Program-made: the position numbers and the translations under genes | In this document: piece by piece, positions 1-9,185 of the stretch | Layout of the letters: every line of letters begins with the position of its first letter | Position numbering within the stretch: the stretch's first letter is position 1 | DNA from: Rhodobacteraceae bacterium Alg238-R152 | GTDB taxonomy: Bacteria > Pseudomonadota > Alphaproteobacteria > Rhodobacterales > Rhodobacteraceae | NCBI GenBank assembly: GCA_900537125.1 | Contig: UNRJ01000002.1 | Coordinates: forward strand, 434,001-498,000 | DNA length: 64,000 bases | Reading direction: 5' to 3' | The notes under the pieces: model-generated | Databases searched by the model: none | What the model was told of the DNA's origin: nothing | Seen by the model: the letters and a program-made list of their open reading frames with translations, nothing else

Positions 1-2
1 AA

Positions 3-134
3 GACGCGGCAACCGCAGCTCTACGTGCTGCTCAGCCGGAGCTGATGCGTGGCGTAAACAAGGGTATCTATCACAAGAACACTGCAGCGCGGAAAATGTC
101 CCGCCTGTCAGCACGGGTTAAGGCGCTGGCCTAA
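3..134 (+). CDS. rpsT: 30S ribosomal protein S20, C-terminal part
   Basis: The window opens inside this gene; 43 C-terminal residues and the stop are present. The peptide contains [17 protein letters not shown], the conserved 16S rRNA-binding tail of bS20, and is rich in Ala, Lys and Arg. S20 binds 16S rRNA early in assembly of the small ribosomal subunit. The 5' part lies before base 1, so its start and regulation cannot be seen. A strong terminator hairpin follows the stop codon. Confidence 0.9.
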   Translation, partial: DAATAALRAAQPELMRGVNKGIYHKNTAARKMSRLSARVKALA

Positions 135-155
135 GCCGCGTTTCCTACCGATTTC

Positions 156-189
156 AAAAAGCGCCGCTGATTTCAGTGGCGCTTTTTTT
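156..189 (+). terminator. Rho-independent terminator of rpsT, probably bidirectional
   Basis: Arms AGCGCCGCTG and CAGTGGCGCT (one G-U pair) enclose a short ATTT loop and are followed by seven T. On the other strand the hairpin is followed by a T run as well (the A run at 156-160), so it can also end uppP transcription, whose stop codon is at 194-196. Confidence 0.85.
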
Positions 190-193
190 GTGC

Positions 194-997
194 TCAGCTG
201 TAAGCGAAGTAAAGTAAGGCGATGCCCAAAAGGACGCGGTAGATCACGTAAGGCGTGAAGCTGATGGAGCGCAATAGGCGCATCATCAGTGCCAGGGCGA
301 ACAGGGCGGCGAAGAAAGAGAAGACGGCTGCAATGGCAGCGTCGCAGGCCAGATCCATGTCGGCTTCTTTGATGACGTCCAAGGAGAGCAATGCGCCGCT
401 TGCCAAAATGGTTGGGATCGACATCAGCATGGACAATTTGGCTGCATCCTTGCGGGCGTACCCCAAATGGCGTGCACCGGTGATTGTGATGCCGGAGCGC
501 GAGGTGCCGGGGATCAGGGCGACGGTCTGCCACAAACCCATGCGCCATGCGTCTTTGAGAGACCAGTCGGTTTCACACTTTTCTTGCGGACTGTGTTGAT
601 CCATCCAATAGAGCAGAAGCCCGAAGAGAATCATGGTCCATCCGATCACCGCAGTGGAGCGGAAAGTTTCGTCCAATCCTGTGAGTTTTAAGATGAGGCC
701 AGCTACAATCACCGGGATAGTTGCGACGGTTAAAAGGTAGGCAAGGCGTGACCCAGGTGTATCAACTCGACCTATCAGCATTCTTGGCAAGCCACCGAAG
801 GCGATTTTCACGTCGCTCCAAAAATAGAGGATCACCGCGCCCAATGTGCCGACGTGGGCGGCCACGTCGATGGCGAGTCCCTGATCGGGCAACGGTGTCA
901 GCTTTGACAGGAGAATCAGGTGTCCAGACGAACTCACGGGGAGGAATTCGGTGATGCCCTGAAGAATTGCCACTAGAAAAATGTGGAATAGAGCCAT
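194..997 (-). CDS. uppP: Undecaprenyl-diphosphate phosphatase
   Basis: This 267-residue polytopic membrane protein removes a phosphate from undecaprenyl pyrophosphate, recycling the lipid carrier used in peptidoglycan synthesis; overexpression gives bacitracin resistance in known members (BacA). The two family signatures are visible: EFLPVSSSGHL at residues 17-27 and PGTSRSGIT in the second half, which together form the active site. Length matches the family (about 265-275). It converges on rpsT and shares its terminator. The start ATG at 997 is preceded by a GGA-containing ribosome binding site. Confidence 0.97.
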   Translation of the reverse strand: MALFHIFLVAILQGITEFLPVSSSGHLILLSKLTPLPDQGLAIDVAAHVGTLGAVILYFWSDVKIAFGGLPRMLIGRVDTPGSRLAYLLTVATIPVIVAGLILKLTGLDETFRSTAVIGWTMILFGLLLYWMDQHSPQEKCETDWSLKDAWRMGLWQTVALIPGTSRSGITITGARHLGYARKDAAKLSMLMSIPTILASGALLSLDVIKEADMDLACDAAIAAVFSFFAALFALALMMRLLRSISFTPYVIYRVLLGIALLYFAYS

Positions 998-1067
998 TTT
1001 TGATGGGATCCTTCATTGAATGGCTCCGGTATAATTGGTCAATGATTCAAGGGAAATACAGAATATA

Positions 1068-1082
1068 GGTCCGACTCGGACC
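1068..1082. repeat. Inverted repeat GGTCCGA-C-TCGGACC upstream of gltD
   Basis: This is a perfect palindrome with 7-base arms and a single central base, centred about 144 bases before the gltD start. Its core TCCGANNCGGA recurs in the ilvE/petP promoter region at 27176-27186. A dimeric regulator of amino-nitrogen genes is a reasonable inference, but the binding protein is unknown. Confidence 0.45.
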
Positions 1083-1141
1083 AATAAGTTGACATTTTTT
1101 TGGATTTCGAGTGGGTGAATCGGTAAAAAACTGAATTATAG

Positions 1142-1156
1142 GTCAGTATAACTGAC
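1142..1156. repeat. Inverted repeat GTCAGT-ATA-ACTGAC upstream of gltD
   Basis: The 6-base arms are perfect with a three-base centre. It lies 62-77 bases upstream of the GTG start of gltD and overlaps a TATAAC hexamer that could be a -10 element. It could be an operator or a short leader hairpin. Confidence 0.4.
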
Positions 1157-1218
1157 TTTTATATCCCGTGAATATTATCTAAACACTCCGAACTGGATTT
1201 AATCAGGAGGCAGCTGAC

Positions 1219-2655
1219 GTGGCTAAGCAACCTATGCTGAAATTTGTGACTGTGGATCGCGACATGCCGGAGAAGCGTGGCGCCACTGTACGCAAGGAAG
1301 ATTTCGACGAAATCTATGCGGAGTTCGCTCAGGCGAAAGCAGAAGAGCAGGCGAGTCGGTGTAGCCAATGTGGCGTGCCGTACTGCCAAAGCCACTGCCC
1401 GCTGCACAATAACATTCCTGACTGGCTGCGTCTGACGGCGACCGGCCGGTTGGAAGAAGCCTATGCTGTGAGCCAAGCGACAAACACCTTCCCGGAAATC
1501 TGTGGCCGTATCTGCCCGCAGGACCGTTTGTGTGAAGGCAACTGCGTGATCGAGCAATCTGGCCACGGCACCGTGACCATTGGCTCGGTGGAAAAATACA
1601 TCACCGACACCGCCTGGGAAAAAGGCTGGGTGAAGGCTATTGCCCCTGCGCAGGAGCGTTCTGAGAGCGTAGGCATTATTGGTGCGGGACCTGGTGGGCT
1701 GGCGGCAGCGGACCGTTTGCGTCGCGCGGGTTTGCAAGTGACCATCTATGATCGCTATGACCGCGCTGGTGGTTTGCTGACCTACGGGATTCCGGGATTT
1801 AAGCTGGAAAAAGAAGTGGTTATGCGTCGCAACAAGCTGCTCGAAGATGGCGGCGTGACCTTCAAGTTGAACTGCAATGTGGGTGAAGACATCACGTTTC
1901 AGGACATTCGTGACGCACATGACGCGGTGATCATTGCGACCGGTGTCTATAAGAGCCGCGACCTTGGCGGGCCAGGTGCCGGAGCCAAAGGCATTGTAAA
2001 AGCGATTGACTATTTGACCGCCTCCAACCGCGAAAACTTTGGCGACAAAGTGCCGGAAATCGAAAGCGGCGAGCTTTATGCCGAAGGCAAAAAGGTTGTT
2101 GTGATCGGTGGCGGTGACACTGCGATGGACTGTGTGCGGACGGCGATCCGTCAGGGTGCGGAGAGCGTGAAGTGTCTCTATCGTCGTGACAAAGCCAACA
2201 TGCCGGGGTCCCAGCGTGAAACACAGAACGCCGAAGAAGAAGGTGTTGAGTTTGTGTGGCTTTCTGCGCCAAAAGGCTTCACCGGCGGCGACAGTGTTGA
2301 AGGTGTGATGGTGCAAAAAATGCGTCTGGGCCAGCCGGATGCCTCTGGCCGTCAGAGCCCTGAAGTGATTGAGGGCGCCGACTATGTTGAGGACGCCGAC
2401 CTTGTGATCAAGGCACTGGGTTTTGAGCCAGAAGACCTGCCAACCCTATGGGATCAGCCAGAGCTAGAAGTGACCCGTTGGGGCACTGTGAAGGCGCAAT
2501 TCACCACCGGTGCAACCGAGCTTGAGGGTGTTTATGCGGTTGGTGACATCGTGCGCGGCGCGTCTTTGGTTGTTTGGGCCATCAAAGATGGCCGCGACTG
2601 CGCAGATGCTATCCTTGAGCAGCTGGGCGCGACCCCGGCAATCGCCGCGGAGTAA
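1219..2655 (+). CDS. gltD: Glutamate synthase (NADPH) small subunit
   Basis: The small subunit of bacterial GOGAT takes electrons from NADPH through FAD and Fe-S clusters to the large subunit, which makes glutamate from 2-oxoglutarate and glutamine. Cysteines 48, 51, 56 and 60 and 95, 99, 105 and 109 supply the two N-terminal [4Fe-4S] clusters. GAGPGG at 155-160 is the FAD Rossmann motif and VVIGGGDTAMDC near residue 300 the NADPH site. The length of 478 is typical. The start is GTG at 1219, supported by AGGAGG nine bases upstream. The partner gltB lies two genes downstream, separated by a GFA-family gene. Confidence 0.96.
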   Translation: MAKQPMLKFVTVDRDMPEKRGATVRKEDFDEIYAEFAQAKAEEQASRCSQCGVPYCQSHCPLHNNIPDWLRLTATGRLEEAYAVSQATNTFPEICGRICPQDRLCEGNCVIEQSGHGTVTIGSVEKYITDTAWEKGWVKAIAPAQERSESVGIIGAGPGGLAAADRLRRAGLQVTIYDRYDRAGGLLTYGIPGFKLEKEVVMRRNKLLEDGGVTFKLNCNVGEDITFQDIRDAHDAVIIATGVYKSRDLGGPGAGAKGIVKAIDYLTASNRENFGDKVPEIESGELYAEGKKVVVIGGGDTAMDCVRTAIRQGAESVKCLYRRDKANMPGSQRETQNAEEEGVEFVWLSAPKGFTGGDSVEGVMVQKMRLGQPDASGRQSPEVIEGADYVEDADLVIKALGFEPEDLPTLWDQPELEVTRWGTVKAQFTTGATELEGVYAVGDIVRGASLVVWAIKDGRDCADAILEQLGATPAIAAE

Positions 2656-2776
2656 GTGTTAATCGGCGCGATACTGGCATCTAAAAAGGACGTCGGTATT
2701 GCGTCGGTATCACGACTGTTTTGCGACTGTGCGAAATAACGGGGCCAAATGTTAACGTGACAGAGGTGTTGACCCA

Positions 2777-3235
2777 ATGACGACGACAGAAACCACATCT
2801 ACCAAGACCGGCGCATGCCTGTGTGGCGCGGTGCGGTTTGAGTCCGAGAAAGTGCCAGCGCAGGCGGGCATCTGTCATTGTGAGCAATGTCGTCGCTGGA
2901 CCGGTGTTGCACTGATGGGCGTCACGGTGCCAACCGACTCGATCAAGTGGGACGGTGCTGAACACATCGCCCGGCTTCAGAGTTCTGAATGGGCCGAGCG
3001 GGCCTGGTGCAGCAAATGCGGCACCAACCTGTTTTACCGCGTGACTGCAGACAACGACTGGGCTGGCGGAACGGAAATTCCCGTGGGCCTGTTTGACGAC
3101 CCAAACGGGTTCGTGCTGAAGAATGAGATCTTTATCGACCAGAAACCGGACGGGTTTGCCTTTGCTGGCGACGATCGCAAAGAAATGACGCGCGCCCAAT
3201 GCATCGCCTTGTTTTCGGACCTAGGCGGCAAATGA
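2777..3235 (+). CDS. GFA (glutathione-dependent formaldehyde-activating enzyme/CENP-V) family protein
   Basis: This 152-residue protein carries the zinc-binding cysteine pattern of the GFA/CENP-V fold: CLCGAVRFE near residue 14, CHCEQCRRWTG near residue 34 and WCSKCGTNLFYR near residue 77. Members are small zinc proteins; a few act on S-hydroxymethylglutathione, but most have no proven substrate, so the true reaction is unknown here. It sits between gltD and gltB on the same strand, with a 121-base gap before it and a 56-base gap after it. Confidence 0.85.
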   Translation: MTTTETTSTKTGACLCGAVRFESEKVPAQAGICHCEQCRRWTGVALMGVTVPTDSIKWDGAEHIARLQSSEWAERAWCSKCGTNLFYRVTADNDWAGGTEIPVGLFDDPNGFVLKNEIFIDQKPDGFAFAGDDRKEMTRAQCIALFSDLGGK

Positions 3236-3291
3236 AACATACCGGCCATGTCCGCATGTGCCGATGAAGAGATAAGAAGTGGAGACAGCCA

Positions 3292-6200
3292 ATGACCAAA
3301 TTCGATCAAAACTGGGTCCGGGCGGAAGAAGACAAGCGCAAATGGATGGCCGAGAATGGCCTCTATGAGGAAGCTGAAGAGCATTCCTCTTGTGGTGTTG
3401 GCCTTGTGGTCTCCGTGGATGGCAAACCAAGCCGTAAGGTTGTGGAGGCCGGTATCACCGCGCTGAAGGCGATTTGGCACCGGGGTGCTGTGGATGCGGA
3501 TGGTAAGACCGGCGATGGTGCGGGCATTCACGTGCAGATCCCTGTGAGCTTTTTCTATGACCAGATTGAGCGCACTGGTCATGAGCCGAACAAAGACGAG
3601 CTGATTGCGGTGGGGCAGGTGTTCCTGCCACGCACCGATCACGGCGCGCAGGAAAGCTGCCGGACGATTGTTGAAACCGAAGTTCTGAAGATGGGCTATC
3701 GCATCTATGGCTGGCGTCATGTGCCGGTGGATGTGACCTGTCTGGGTGAGAAAGCCAACGCAACCCGTCCGGAGATTGAGCAGATCCTGATCTCTAACTC
3801 CAAAGGTGTGGATGAGGATACGTTTGAGCGGGAACTTTATGTGATCCGTCGTCGGATTGAGAAAGCGGCTTTGGCAGCAAACATCACTGAGCTATATTTG
3901 GCATCGCTGTCCTGCCGCTCGATCATCTACAAAGGCATGATGCTCGCCGAGCAGGTGGCGGTGTTTTACCCGGATCTGTTGGATGAGCGATTTGAGAGCG
4001 CGTTTGCGATCTATCACCAGCGCTATTCCACCAACACCTTCCCGCAATGGTGGTTGGCACAGCCGTTCCGCATGTTGGCCCACAATGGTGAGATCAACAC
4101 GCTGAAAGGCAACCTGAACTGGATGAAGAGCCATGAGATCCGCATGGCATCTGCGTCGTTTGGGGATTTTGCGGAAGACATCAAACCAATCATTCCGGGT
4201 GGCGCGTCTGACTCCGCTGCGTTGGATGGTGTGTTTGAAGTGCTGGTGCGCGCGGGGCGTTCGGCACCAATGGCCAAAACCATGATGGTGCCGGAAAGCT
4301 GGTCCAAGCAAGCGGTGGAGCTGCCGCAATCCTGGCGGGATATGTATTCCTACTGCAACTCTGTGATGGAGCCATGGGACGGCCCAGCCGCGCTGGCGAT
4401 GACTGATGGTCGCTGGGTTTGTGCGGGTTTGGACCGCAACGGTCTGCGCCCGATGCGCTATGTTGTGACCGGTGATGGTCTGCTGATTGCGGGCTCTGAA
4501 GCGGGCATGGTGCCGATTGACGAAGCCACTGTGGTGGAAAAAGGCGCGCTTGGTCCGGGGCAGATGCTGGCCGTGGATATGAAAGCGGGCAAGCTGTATC
4601 ACGACACCGAGATCAAAGATAAACTGGCGGCGGCGCGTCCATTTGGCGAGTGGGTTGGCAAGATCCGTGATCTGGGCGACGAGTTGGCCAGCGTGGAAGA
4701 AACCGCGACCTACACCGGTGAAGAGCTGCGCCAGCGTCAGATCGCGGCTGGGTATTCCATGGAAGAGGTTGAACAAATCCTTGCGCCAATGGCCGAGGAT
4801 GGCAAAGAGGCGCTGGCCTCGATGGGCGATGACACACCAAGTGCGGTGTTGTCGAAGATGTACCGCCCGCTGAGCCACTTCTTCCGTCAGAATTTCTCTC
4901 AGGTGACCAACCCGCCCATCGACAGCTTGCGTGAGTACCGCGTGATGTCGCTGAAGACGCGGTTTGGCAATCTGAAGAACGTGCTGAGCGAAGACGGCAG
5001 TCAGACCGAGATTGCGGTTCTGGAGAGCCCGTTTGTCGCCAATGGCCAGTTTGAGCGCATGCTTGAGGCGTTTGATGATACGGTTGTAACCATCGACTGT
5101 ACCTATGATGCGGGCGGCGCGTTGCAGGCTGGTTTGGAGCGCATTCGCGCAGAAGCCGAAGATGCGGTGCGCTCTGGTGCGGGCCACATTGTTCTGACCG
5201 ATCAGGCGCAGGGAGCGGACAAGGTTGCCATGCCGATGATCCTGGCAACCAGCGCGGTGCACAGCCACCTGACACGCAAAGGGCTGCGGACCTTCTCGTC
5301 GCTCAACGTGCGCTCGGCGGAATGTATCGATCCACATTACTTTGCGGTGCTGATTGGGTCCGGTGCGACTGTGGTGAACGCCTATCTGGCAGAAGACACG
5401 CTGGCGGATCGCATTGACCGCGGTTTGGCGGATGGCACGCTGACCGAGAACATGGCGCGCTATCGTGAAGCGATTGACCAAGGTCTGTTGAAGATCATGG
5501 CGAAGATGGGGATTTCGGTGATTTCCTCCTATCGAGGTGGCCTGAATTTTGAAGCTGTGGGCCTGTCTCGTGCGATGTGTGCGGAATACTTCCCGGGCAT
5601 GACCAGCCGGATTTCCGGCATTGGTGTCAGCGGCATTCAGCACAAGGTTGAAGAAGTGCATGCCAAAGGCTTCAAATCGGGCACCGACGTGCTGCCGATT
5701 GGCGGTTTCTACAAGGCGCGTAAATCTGGCGAGACCCACGCGTGGGGCGCGCAGACCATGCACATGATGCAAGCGGCCTGTAACCGTGCGTCTTATGAGA
5801 TGTGGAAGCAGTATTCTGCGAAAATGCAAGCCAACCCGCCGATCCATCTGCGTGATCTGTTGAACATCAAGCCGCTGGGCGAGGCCATTCCGATTGAGGA
5901 CGTGGAAAGCATCACCGCGATCCGTAAGCGGTTTGTGACGCCGGGCATGTCTTTGGGCGCGCTGTCTCCTGAGGCGCATAAAACCCTGAACGTGGCGATG
6001 AACCGGATTGGCGCGAAGTCTGATTCCGGTGAGGGTGGCGAGGATCCGGCGCACTTTGTGCCGGAGCCAAACGGCGACAACCCGTCTGCGAAAATCAAGC
6101 AGGTGGCGTCCGGTCGTTTTGGTGTAACTGCCGAATACCTGAACCAGTGTGAAGAGCTGGAAATCAAAGTGGCGCAGGGTGCGAAACCCGGTGAAGGCGG

Positions 6201-7821
6201 CCAGCTGCCGGGCATGAAGGTCACAGACCTGATTGCGCGTCTGCGGCACTCCACCAAAGGTGTGACTCTGATTTCGCCTCCTCCGCACCACGATATCTAC
6301 TCGATCGAAGACCTGGCGCAGCTGATCTATGACCTGAAGCAGATCAACCCGCGCTGTAAGGTGACCGTGAAGCTGGTGGCGTCCTCGGGCGTTGGCACAA
6401 TTGCGGCAGGTGTGGCAAAGGCGAAAGCCGACATCATTCTGATCTCCGGCCACAACGGCGGCACCGGTGCGTCGCCTGCGACCTCGATCAAATACTGTGG
6501 TCTGCCATGGGAGATGGGGCTGACCGAGGCACATCAGGTTCTGGCGATGAACAACCTGCGCGAGCGGGTGACCCTGCGGACCGATGGTGGTCTGCGCACG
6601 GGGCGTGACATCGTGATGGCGGCGATGATGGGGGCCGAAGAGTACGGTATCGGGACAGCTGCGCTGATCGCGATGGGCTGTATTATGGTACGGCAGTGTC
6701 AGTCCAACACCTGCCCGGTTGGTGTGTGTACGCAGGACGAAGACCTGCGTGCGAAGTACACCGGCTCGGCGGACAAAGTGGTGAACCTGATCACCTTCTA
6801 TGCGCAGGAAGTGCGGGAAATCCTCGCTTCCATCGGTGCGAAGTCTCTGGATGAAGTGATTGGCCGTGCGGACCTGCTGGCGCAGGTGAGCCGTGGCTCT
6901 GCTCACTTGGATGATCTGGACCTGAACCCGCTGTTGATCACTGTCGATGGCGCGCATGACATCGTCTACAACCGGGACAAAGACCGCAACTACGTGCCTG
7001 ACACGTTGGATGCTGAAATTGTGCGGGATGCGGCGCGTTTCCTGGAAGATGGCGAGAAGATGCAGCTCAGCTATGCGGTGCAGAACACGCACCGGACCGT
7101 GGGCACACGCACCTCGAGCCACATTGTGCGCAACTTTGGTATGCGCAACGCGCTTCAGGACGATCACCTGACCGTCAAGTTGACCGGCTCTGCGGGTCAG
7201 TCGCTGGGGGCCTTTGCGGCACCCGGTCTGAAGATCGAAGTCAGTGGTGACGCCAATGACTACGTCGGCAAAGGTCTGTCTGGTGGCACCGTTGTGGTGC
7301 GCTCGCCAATGGCGAGCCCGCTTTCGGCAGCGGAAAACACCATCATCGGCAACACCGTGCTGTATGGCGCTACGGACGGCTACCTGTTTGCAGCGGGTCG
7401 CGCGGGTGAGCGTTTTGCGGTGCGGAACTCTGGTGCGAAGGTTGTGATTGAGGGCTGTGGTGCCTGCGGGTGTGAATATATGACCGGCGGTCTGGCGGTG
7501 ATCCTTGGTGACATCGGTGCCAACTTTGGTGCGGGTATGACCGGTGGTATGGCCTATCTTTATGATCCTGAAGGCAAGGCCGAAGGGGTGATGAACATGG
7601 AGACGTTGGTGACCTGTCCGGTGACCGTGCCGCATTGGGAAGATCAGCTGAAAGGCATGATCGAACGCCATGTGGCTGAGACCGGATCGGTGAAGGCGCG
7701 GGATATCCTGCAGCACTGGGATGTTGAGAAAACCAACTTCTTGCAAGTGTGCCCAAAAGAAATGCTGGTGCATATCCCGCATCCGCTTAGCCAAGAAGAC
7801 ACGGCAGTTCCGGCTGAGTAA
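3292..7821 (+). CDS. gltB: Glutamate synthase (NADPH) large subunit
   Basis: The 1509-residue alpha subunit of GOGAT joins an N-terminal class II glutamine amidotransferase domain, a central domain, an FMN barrel and a C-terminal beta-helix. Cys34 (SSCGVGL) would be the N-terminal nucleophile after removal of a 33-residue propeptide. CIMVRQCQSNTC gives Cys1130, 1136 and 1141 for the [3Fe-4S] cluster. The EGGEDP and LISPPPHHDIYSIEDL segments belong to the FMN/2-oxoglutarate site. The glycine-rich GXXGXXG repeats near the C-terminus fit the beta-helix. A terminator follows. Confidence 0.97.
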   Translation: MTKFDQNWVRAEEDKRKWMAENGLYEEAEEHSSCGVGLVVSVDGKPSRKVVEAGITALKAIWHRGAVDADGKTGDGAGIHVQIPVSFFYDQIERTGHEPNKDELIAVGQVFLPRTDHGAQESCRTIVETEVLKMGYRIYGWRHVPVDVTCLGEKANATRPEIEQILISNSKGVDEDTFERELYVIRRRIEKAALAANITELYLASLSCRSIIYKGMMLAEQVAVFYPDLLDERFESAFAIYHQRYSTNTFPQWWLAQPFRMLAHNGEINTLKGNLNWMKSHEIRMASASFGDFAEDIKPIIPGGASDSAALDGVFEVLVRAGRSAPMAKTMMVPESWSKQAVELPQSWRDMYSYCNSVMEPWDGPAALAMTDGRWVCAGLDRNGLRPMRYVVTGDGLLIAGSEAGMVPIDEATVVEKGALGPGQMLAVDMKAGKLYHDTEIKDKLAAARPFGEWVGKIRDLGDELASVEETATYTGEELRQRQIAAGYSMEEVEQILAPMAEDGKEALASMGDDTPSAVLSKMYRPLSHFFRQNFSQVTNPPIDSLREYRVMSLKTRFGNLKNVLSEDGSQTEIAVLESPFVANGQFERMLEAFDDTVVTIDCTYDAGGALQAGLERIRAEAEDAVRSGAGHIVLTDQAQGADKVAMPMILATSAVHSHLTRKGLRTFSSLNVRSAECIDPHYFAVLIGSGATVVNAYLAEDTLADRIDRGLADGTLTENMARYREAIDQGLLKIMAKMGISVISSYRGGLNFEAVGLSRAMCAEYFPGMTSRISGIGVSGIQHKVEEVHAKGFKSGTDVLPIGGFYKARKSGETHAWGAQTMHMMQAACNRASYEMWKQYSAKMQANPPIHLRDLLNIKPLGEAIPIEDVESITAIRKRFVTPGMSLGALSPEAHKTLNVAMNRIGAKSDSGEGGEDPAHFVPEPNGDNPSAKIKQVASGRFGVTAEYLNQCEELEIKVAQGAKPGEGGQLPGMKVTDLIARLRHSTKGVTLISPPPHHDIYSIEDLAQLIYDLKQINPRCKVTVKLVASSGVGTIAAGVAKAKADIILISGHNGGTGASPATSIKYCGLPWEMGLTEAHQVLAMNNLRERVTLRTDGGLRTGRDIVMAAMMGAEEYGIGTAALIAMGCIMVRQCQSNTCPVGVCTQDEDLRAKYTGSADKVVNLITFYAQEVREILASIGAKSLDEVIGRADLLAQVSRGSAHLDDLDLNPLLITVDGAHDIVYNRDKDRNYVPDTLDAEIVRDAARFLEDGEKMQLSYAVQNTHRTVGTRTSSHIVRNFGMRNALQDDHLTVKLTGSAGQSLGAFAAPGLKIEVSGDANDYVGKGLSGGTVVVRSPMASPLSAAENTIIGNTVLYGATDGYLFAAGRAGERFAVRNSGAKVVIEGCGACGCEYMTGGLAVILGDIGANFGAGMTGGMAYLYDPEGKAEGVMNMETLVTCPVTVPHWEDQLKGMIERHVAETGSVKARDILQHWDVEKTNFLQVCPKEMLVHIPHPLSQEDTAVPAE

Positions 7822-7843
7822 GCACAACCTACAACTGAATATT

Positions 7844-7880
7844 AACCCCCGGCTGTTTTGTCAGCTGGGGGTTTTATTTT
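7844..7880 (+). terminator. Rho-independent terminator of gltB
   Basis: Arms AACCCCCGGCTG and CAGCTGGGGGTT form a 12-base stem (one G-U pair) with a TTTTGT loop, followed by TTTTATTTT. It starts 22 bases after the gltB stop. Confidence 0.9.
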
Positions 7881-7940
7881 GCAAGTTTGGGATTTTCCCA
7901 GTTTGCCCCCATACTTAGGCGTATTCAAAGGGAGGATTTC

Positions 7941-8315
7941 ATGCGCGATTTGAAAACAAAGGTATTGGCAGGGGTGCTGGCGCTTTCAGCGATGAGTGGC
8001 GCGGCAATAGCCGGGGAATGTGGTTATGATTACTGCTGGGGCGCGGTTGGCATTGGGTCGGGCGGCGCCTGGGGCTATTCCTATGGCAAATATTCGGAAG
8101 ATCAGGCCATCAATGATCTGCAAGGTGAATGTGGTTGGGATTGTGACAATGTGCACACCTTCTACAACACCTGTGGCGCCATTGCGGAAGGCAACCAAGG
8201 CAATTGGGGGTTTGGTTGGGCCAGCACCCGTTCGCAGGCGGAGGAAAATGCGCTGGGCTATTGTTATCAGAACGGCGGCGGATGTGATGTTCGGGTCTGG
8301 GCGTGCTCGCCGTAG
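7941..8315 (+). CDS. Secreted Cys-rich DUF4189 family protein
   Basis: This 124-residue protein has a Sec signal peptide (RDLKTK, then a hydrophobic stretch ending AAIAG near residue 23). The mature part is rich in Gly, Trp, Tyr and Cys (about 9 Cys), and its SEDQAINDLQGECG and STRSQAEENALGYC segments repeat the alternating pattern of DUF4189, where an Ala-rich helix is followed by a Cys. Disulfides in the periplasm are likely. The function is not known. The start is ATG 7941 because GGGAGG sits just before it and the signal peptide then begins at residue 1; an upstream in-frame codon at 7887 would put 18 residues in front of the signal. Confidence 0.75.
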   Translation: MRDLKTKVLAGVLALSAMSGAAIAGECGYDYCWGAVGIGSGGAWGYSYGKYSEDQAINDLQGECGWDCDNVHTFYNTCGAIAEGNQGNWGFGWASTRSQAEENALGYCYQNGGGCDVRVWACSP

Positions 8316-8371
8316 GCTTGCGTAACGCGTGTTGAAGCACTACTCCCATTGCCAAACAAGACGGCAGGGAC

Positions 8372-9127
8372 ATGGCCAAAAAGAGCGCCAAAACAAAGCC
8401 CACGAAGAAGGGCGCCAAAAAGACGGCGCGCGCGCCAAAGGCGGGTGTCATTGGCCGTCAATGGCAACGGCTGCGCTATTGGTGGCGGCGGGTGCTGATG
8501 TGGTCGGTGTCGTTGTTCATTTTCTCCATTCTGATTTTCATAGTGATCAATCCGCCCTTTACTTGGACCATGGTTGGCGAAAAGCGGCGGTTGGGGCAGG
8601 TGGATTATCAATGGGTGCCAATTGAGCAAGTTGCGCCGGTGATGCGGCGCTCTGTGGTGGCTGCGGAAGATGCCAATTTCTGTCTGCATTGGGGGTTTGA
8701 TGTGGAGGCCATTCGCGACGCCATTGCCGAAGGGGCCGGGCGTGGCGCAAGTACAATCAGCCAGCAGACCGTGAAAAACGTCTACTTCTGGCAAGGCCGC
8801 AGTTGGCCGCGTAAGGCGTTGGAAACCTTGATGACCCCTCTGGTGGAGATGACCTGGACCAAACGTCGGATTTTGGAAGTCTACCTCAATGTGGCGGAGT
8901 TTGACGCAGGTGTGTTCGGGGTTGAGGCAGCGGCGCGACACTACTTTGGCGTCGGTCCAGAGGATTTGACCGCGGTGCAGGCAGCCCGTCTGGCGGCGGT
9001 GCTGCCAAACCCAAAAGAACGCTCTGCGAGTAAGCCGACTGCGGCGCTGCGGCGGCGGGCTGCGGCGATCCTGGATGGGGCTCAGACCATACGCGGAGAG
9101 TCGCGTGCGGCATGTTTTGCGGATTGA
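8372..9127 (+). CDS. mtgA: Monofunctional biosynthetic peptidoglycan transglycosylase
   Basis: This GT51-family glycosyltransferase polymerises lipid II into glycan strands at the cytoplasmic membrane without a transpeptidase domain. Visible features are a Lys/Arg-rich N-terminus, one membrane anchor (residues about 40-60) and the family motifs VVAAEDANFCLHWGFD (catalytic Glu), GASTISQQTVKN and KRRILEVYLNVAEF. At 251 residues it has the usual MtgA length. AGGGA precedes the start. The spacing to the DUF4189 gene is 56 bases with no terminator seen. Confidence 0.93.
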   Translation: MAKKSAKTKPTKKGAKKTARAPKAGVIGRQWQRLRYWWRRVLMWSVSLFIFSILIFIVINPPFTWTMVGEKRRLGQVDYQWVPIEQVAPVMRRSVVAAEDANFCLHWGFDVEAIRDAIAEGAGRGASTISQQTVKNVYFWQGRSWPRKALETLMTPLVEMTWTKRRILEVYLNVAEFDAGVFGVEAAARHYFGVGPEDLTAVQAARLAAVLPNPKERSASKPTAALRRRAAAILDGAQTIRGESRAACFAD

Positions 9128-9185
9128 AATATGTGAGTGGGCAAGGCATTGAAGAGAAAAGCCCAATAACAGTGTGACCCTGCTG

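Larger units (their letters stand above)
1018..1218. promoter_or_regulatory. Divergent promoter region uppP / gltD
   Basis: This 201-base AT-rich gap lies between divergent genes. It holds two perfect inverted repeats (listed separately), a TATAAT hexamer at 1030-1035 and a TTGACA hexamer at 1089-1094. No TTGACA/TATAAT pair at normal 16-18 base spacing was found, so the promoters cannot be placed. GaatataGGTC and gaattataGGTC occur just before or at each inverted repeat (about 1061 and 1133), like a duplicated regulatory site. Confidence 0.55.

Noticed and set aside
1089..1094. TTGACA as the gltD -35 element
   Set aside because: The bases 16-18 downstream (about GAGTGGGTG) do not resemble a -10 hexamer, so the promoter was not assigned.
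3892..7827. A 1311-codon open frame on the minus strand opposite gltB, and other long antisense frames such as 1159-2316, 21839-23233 and 60374-62374
   Set aside because: They mirror the codon pattern of well-supported genes on the opposite strand, contain no recognisable domain and have His/Arg/Gln-rich composition typical of shadow frames in GC-rich DNA.
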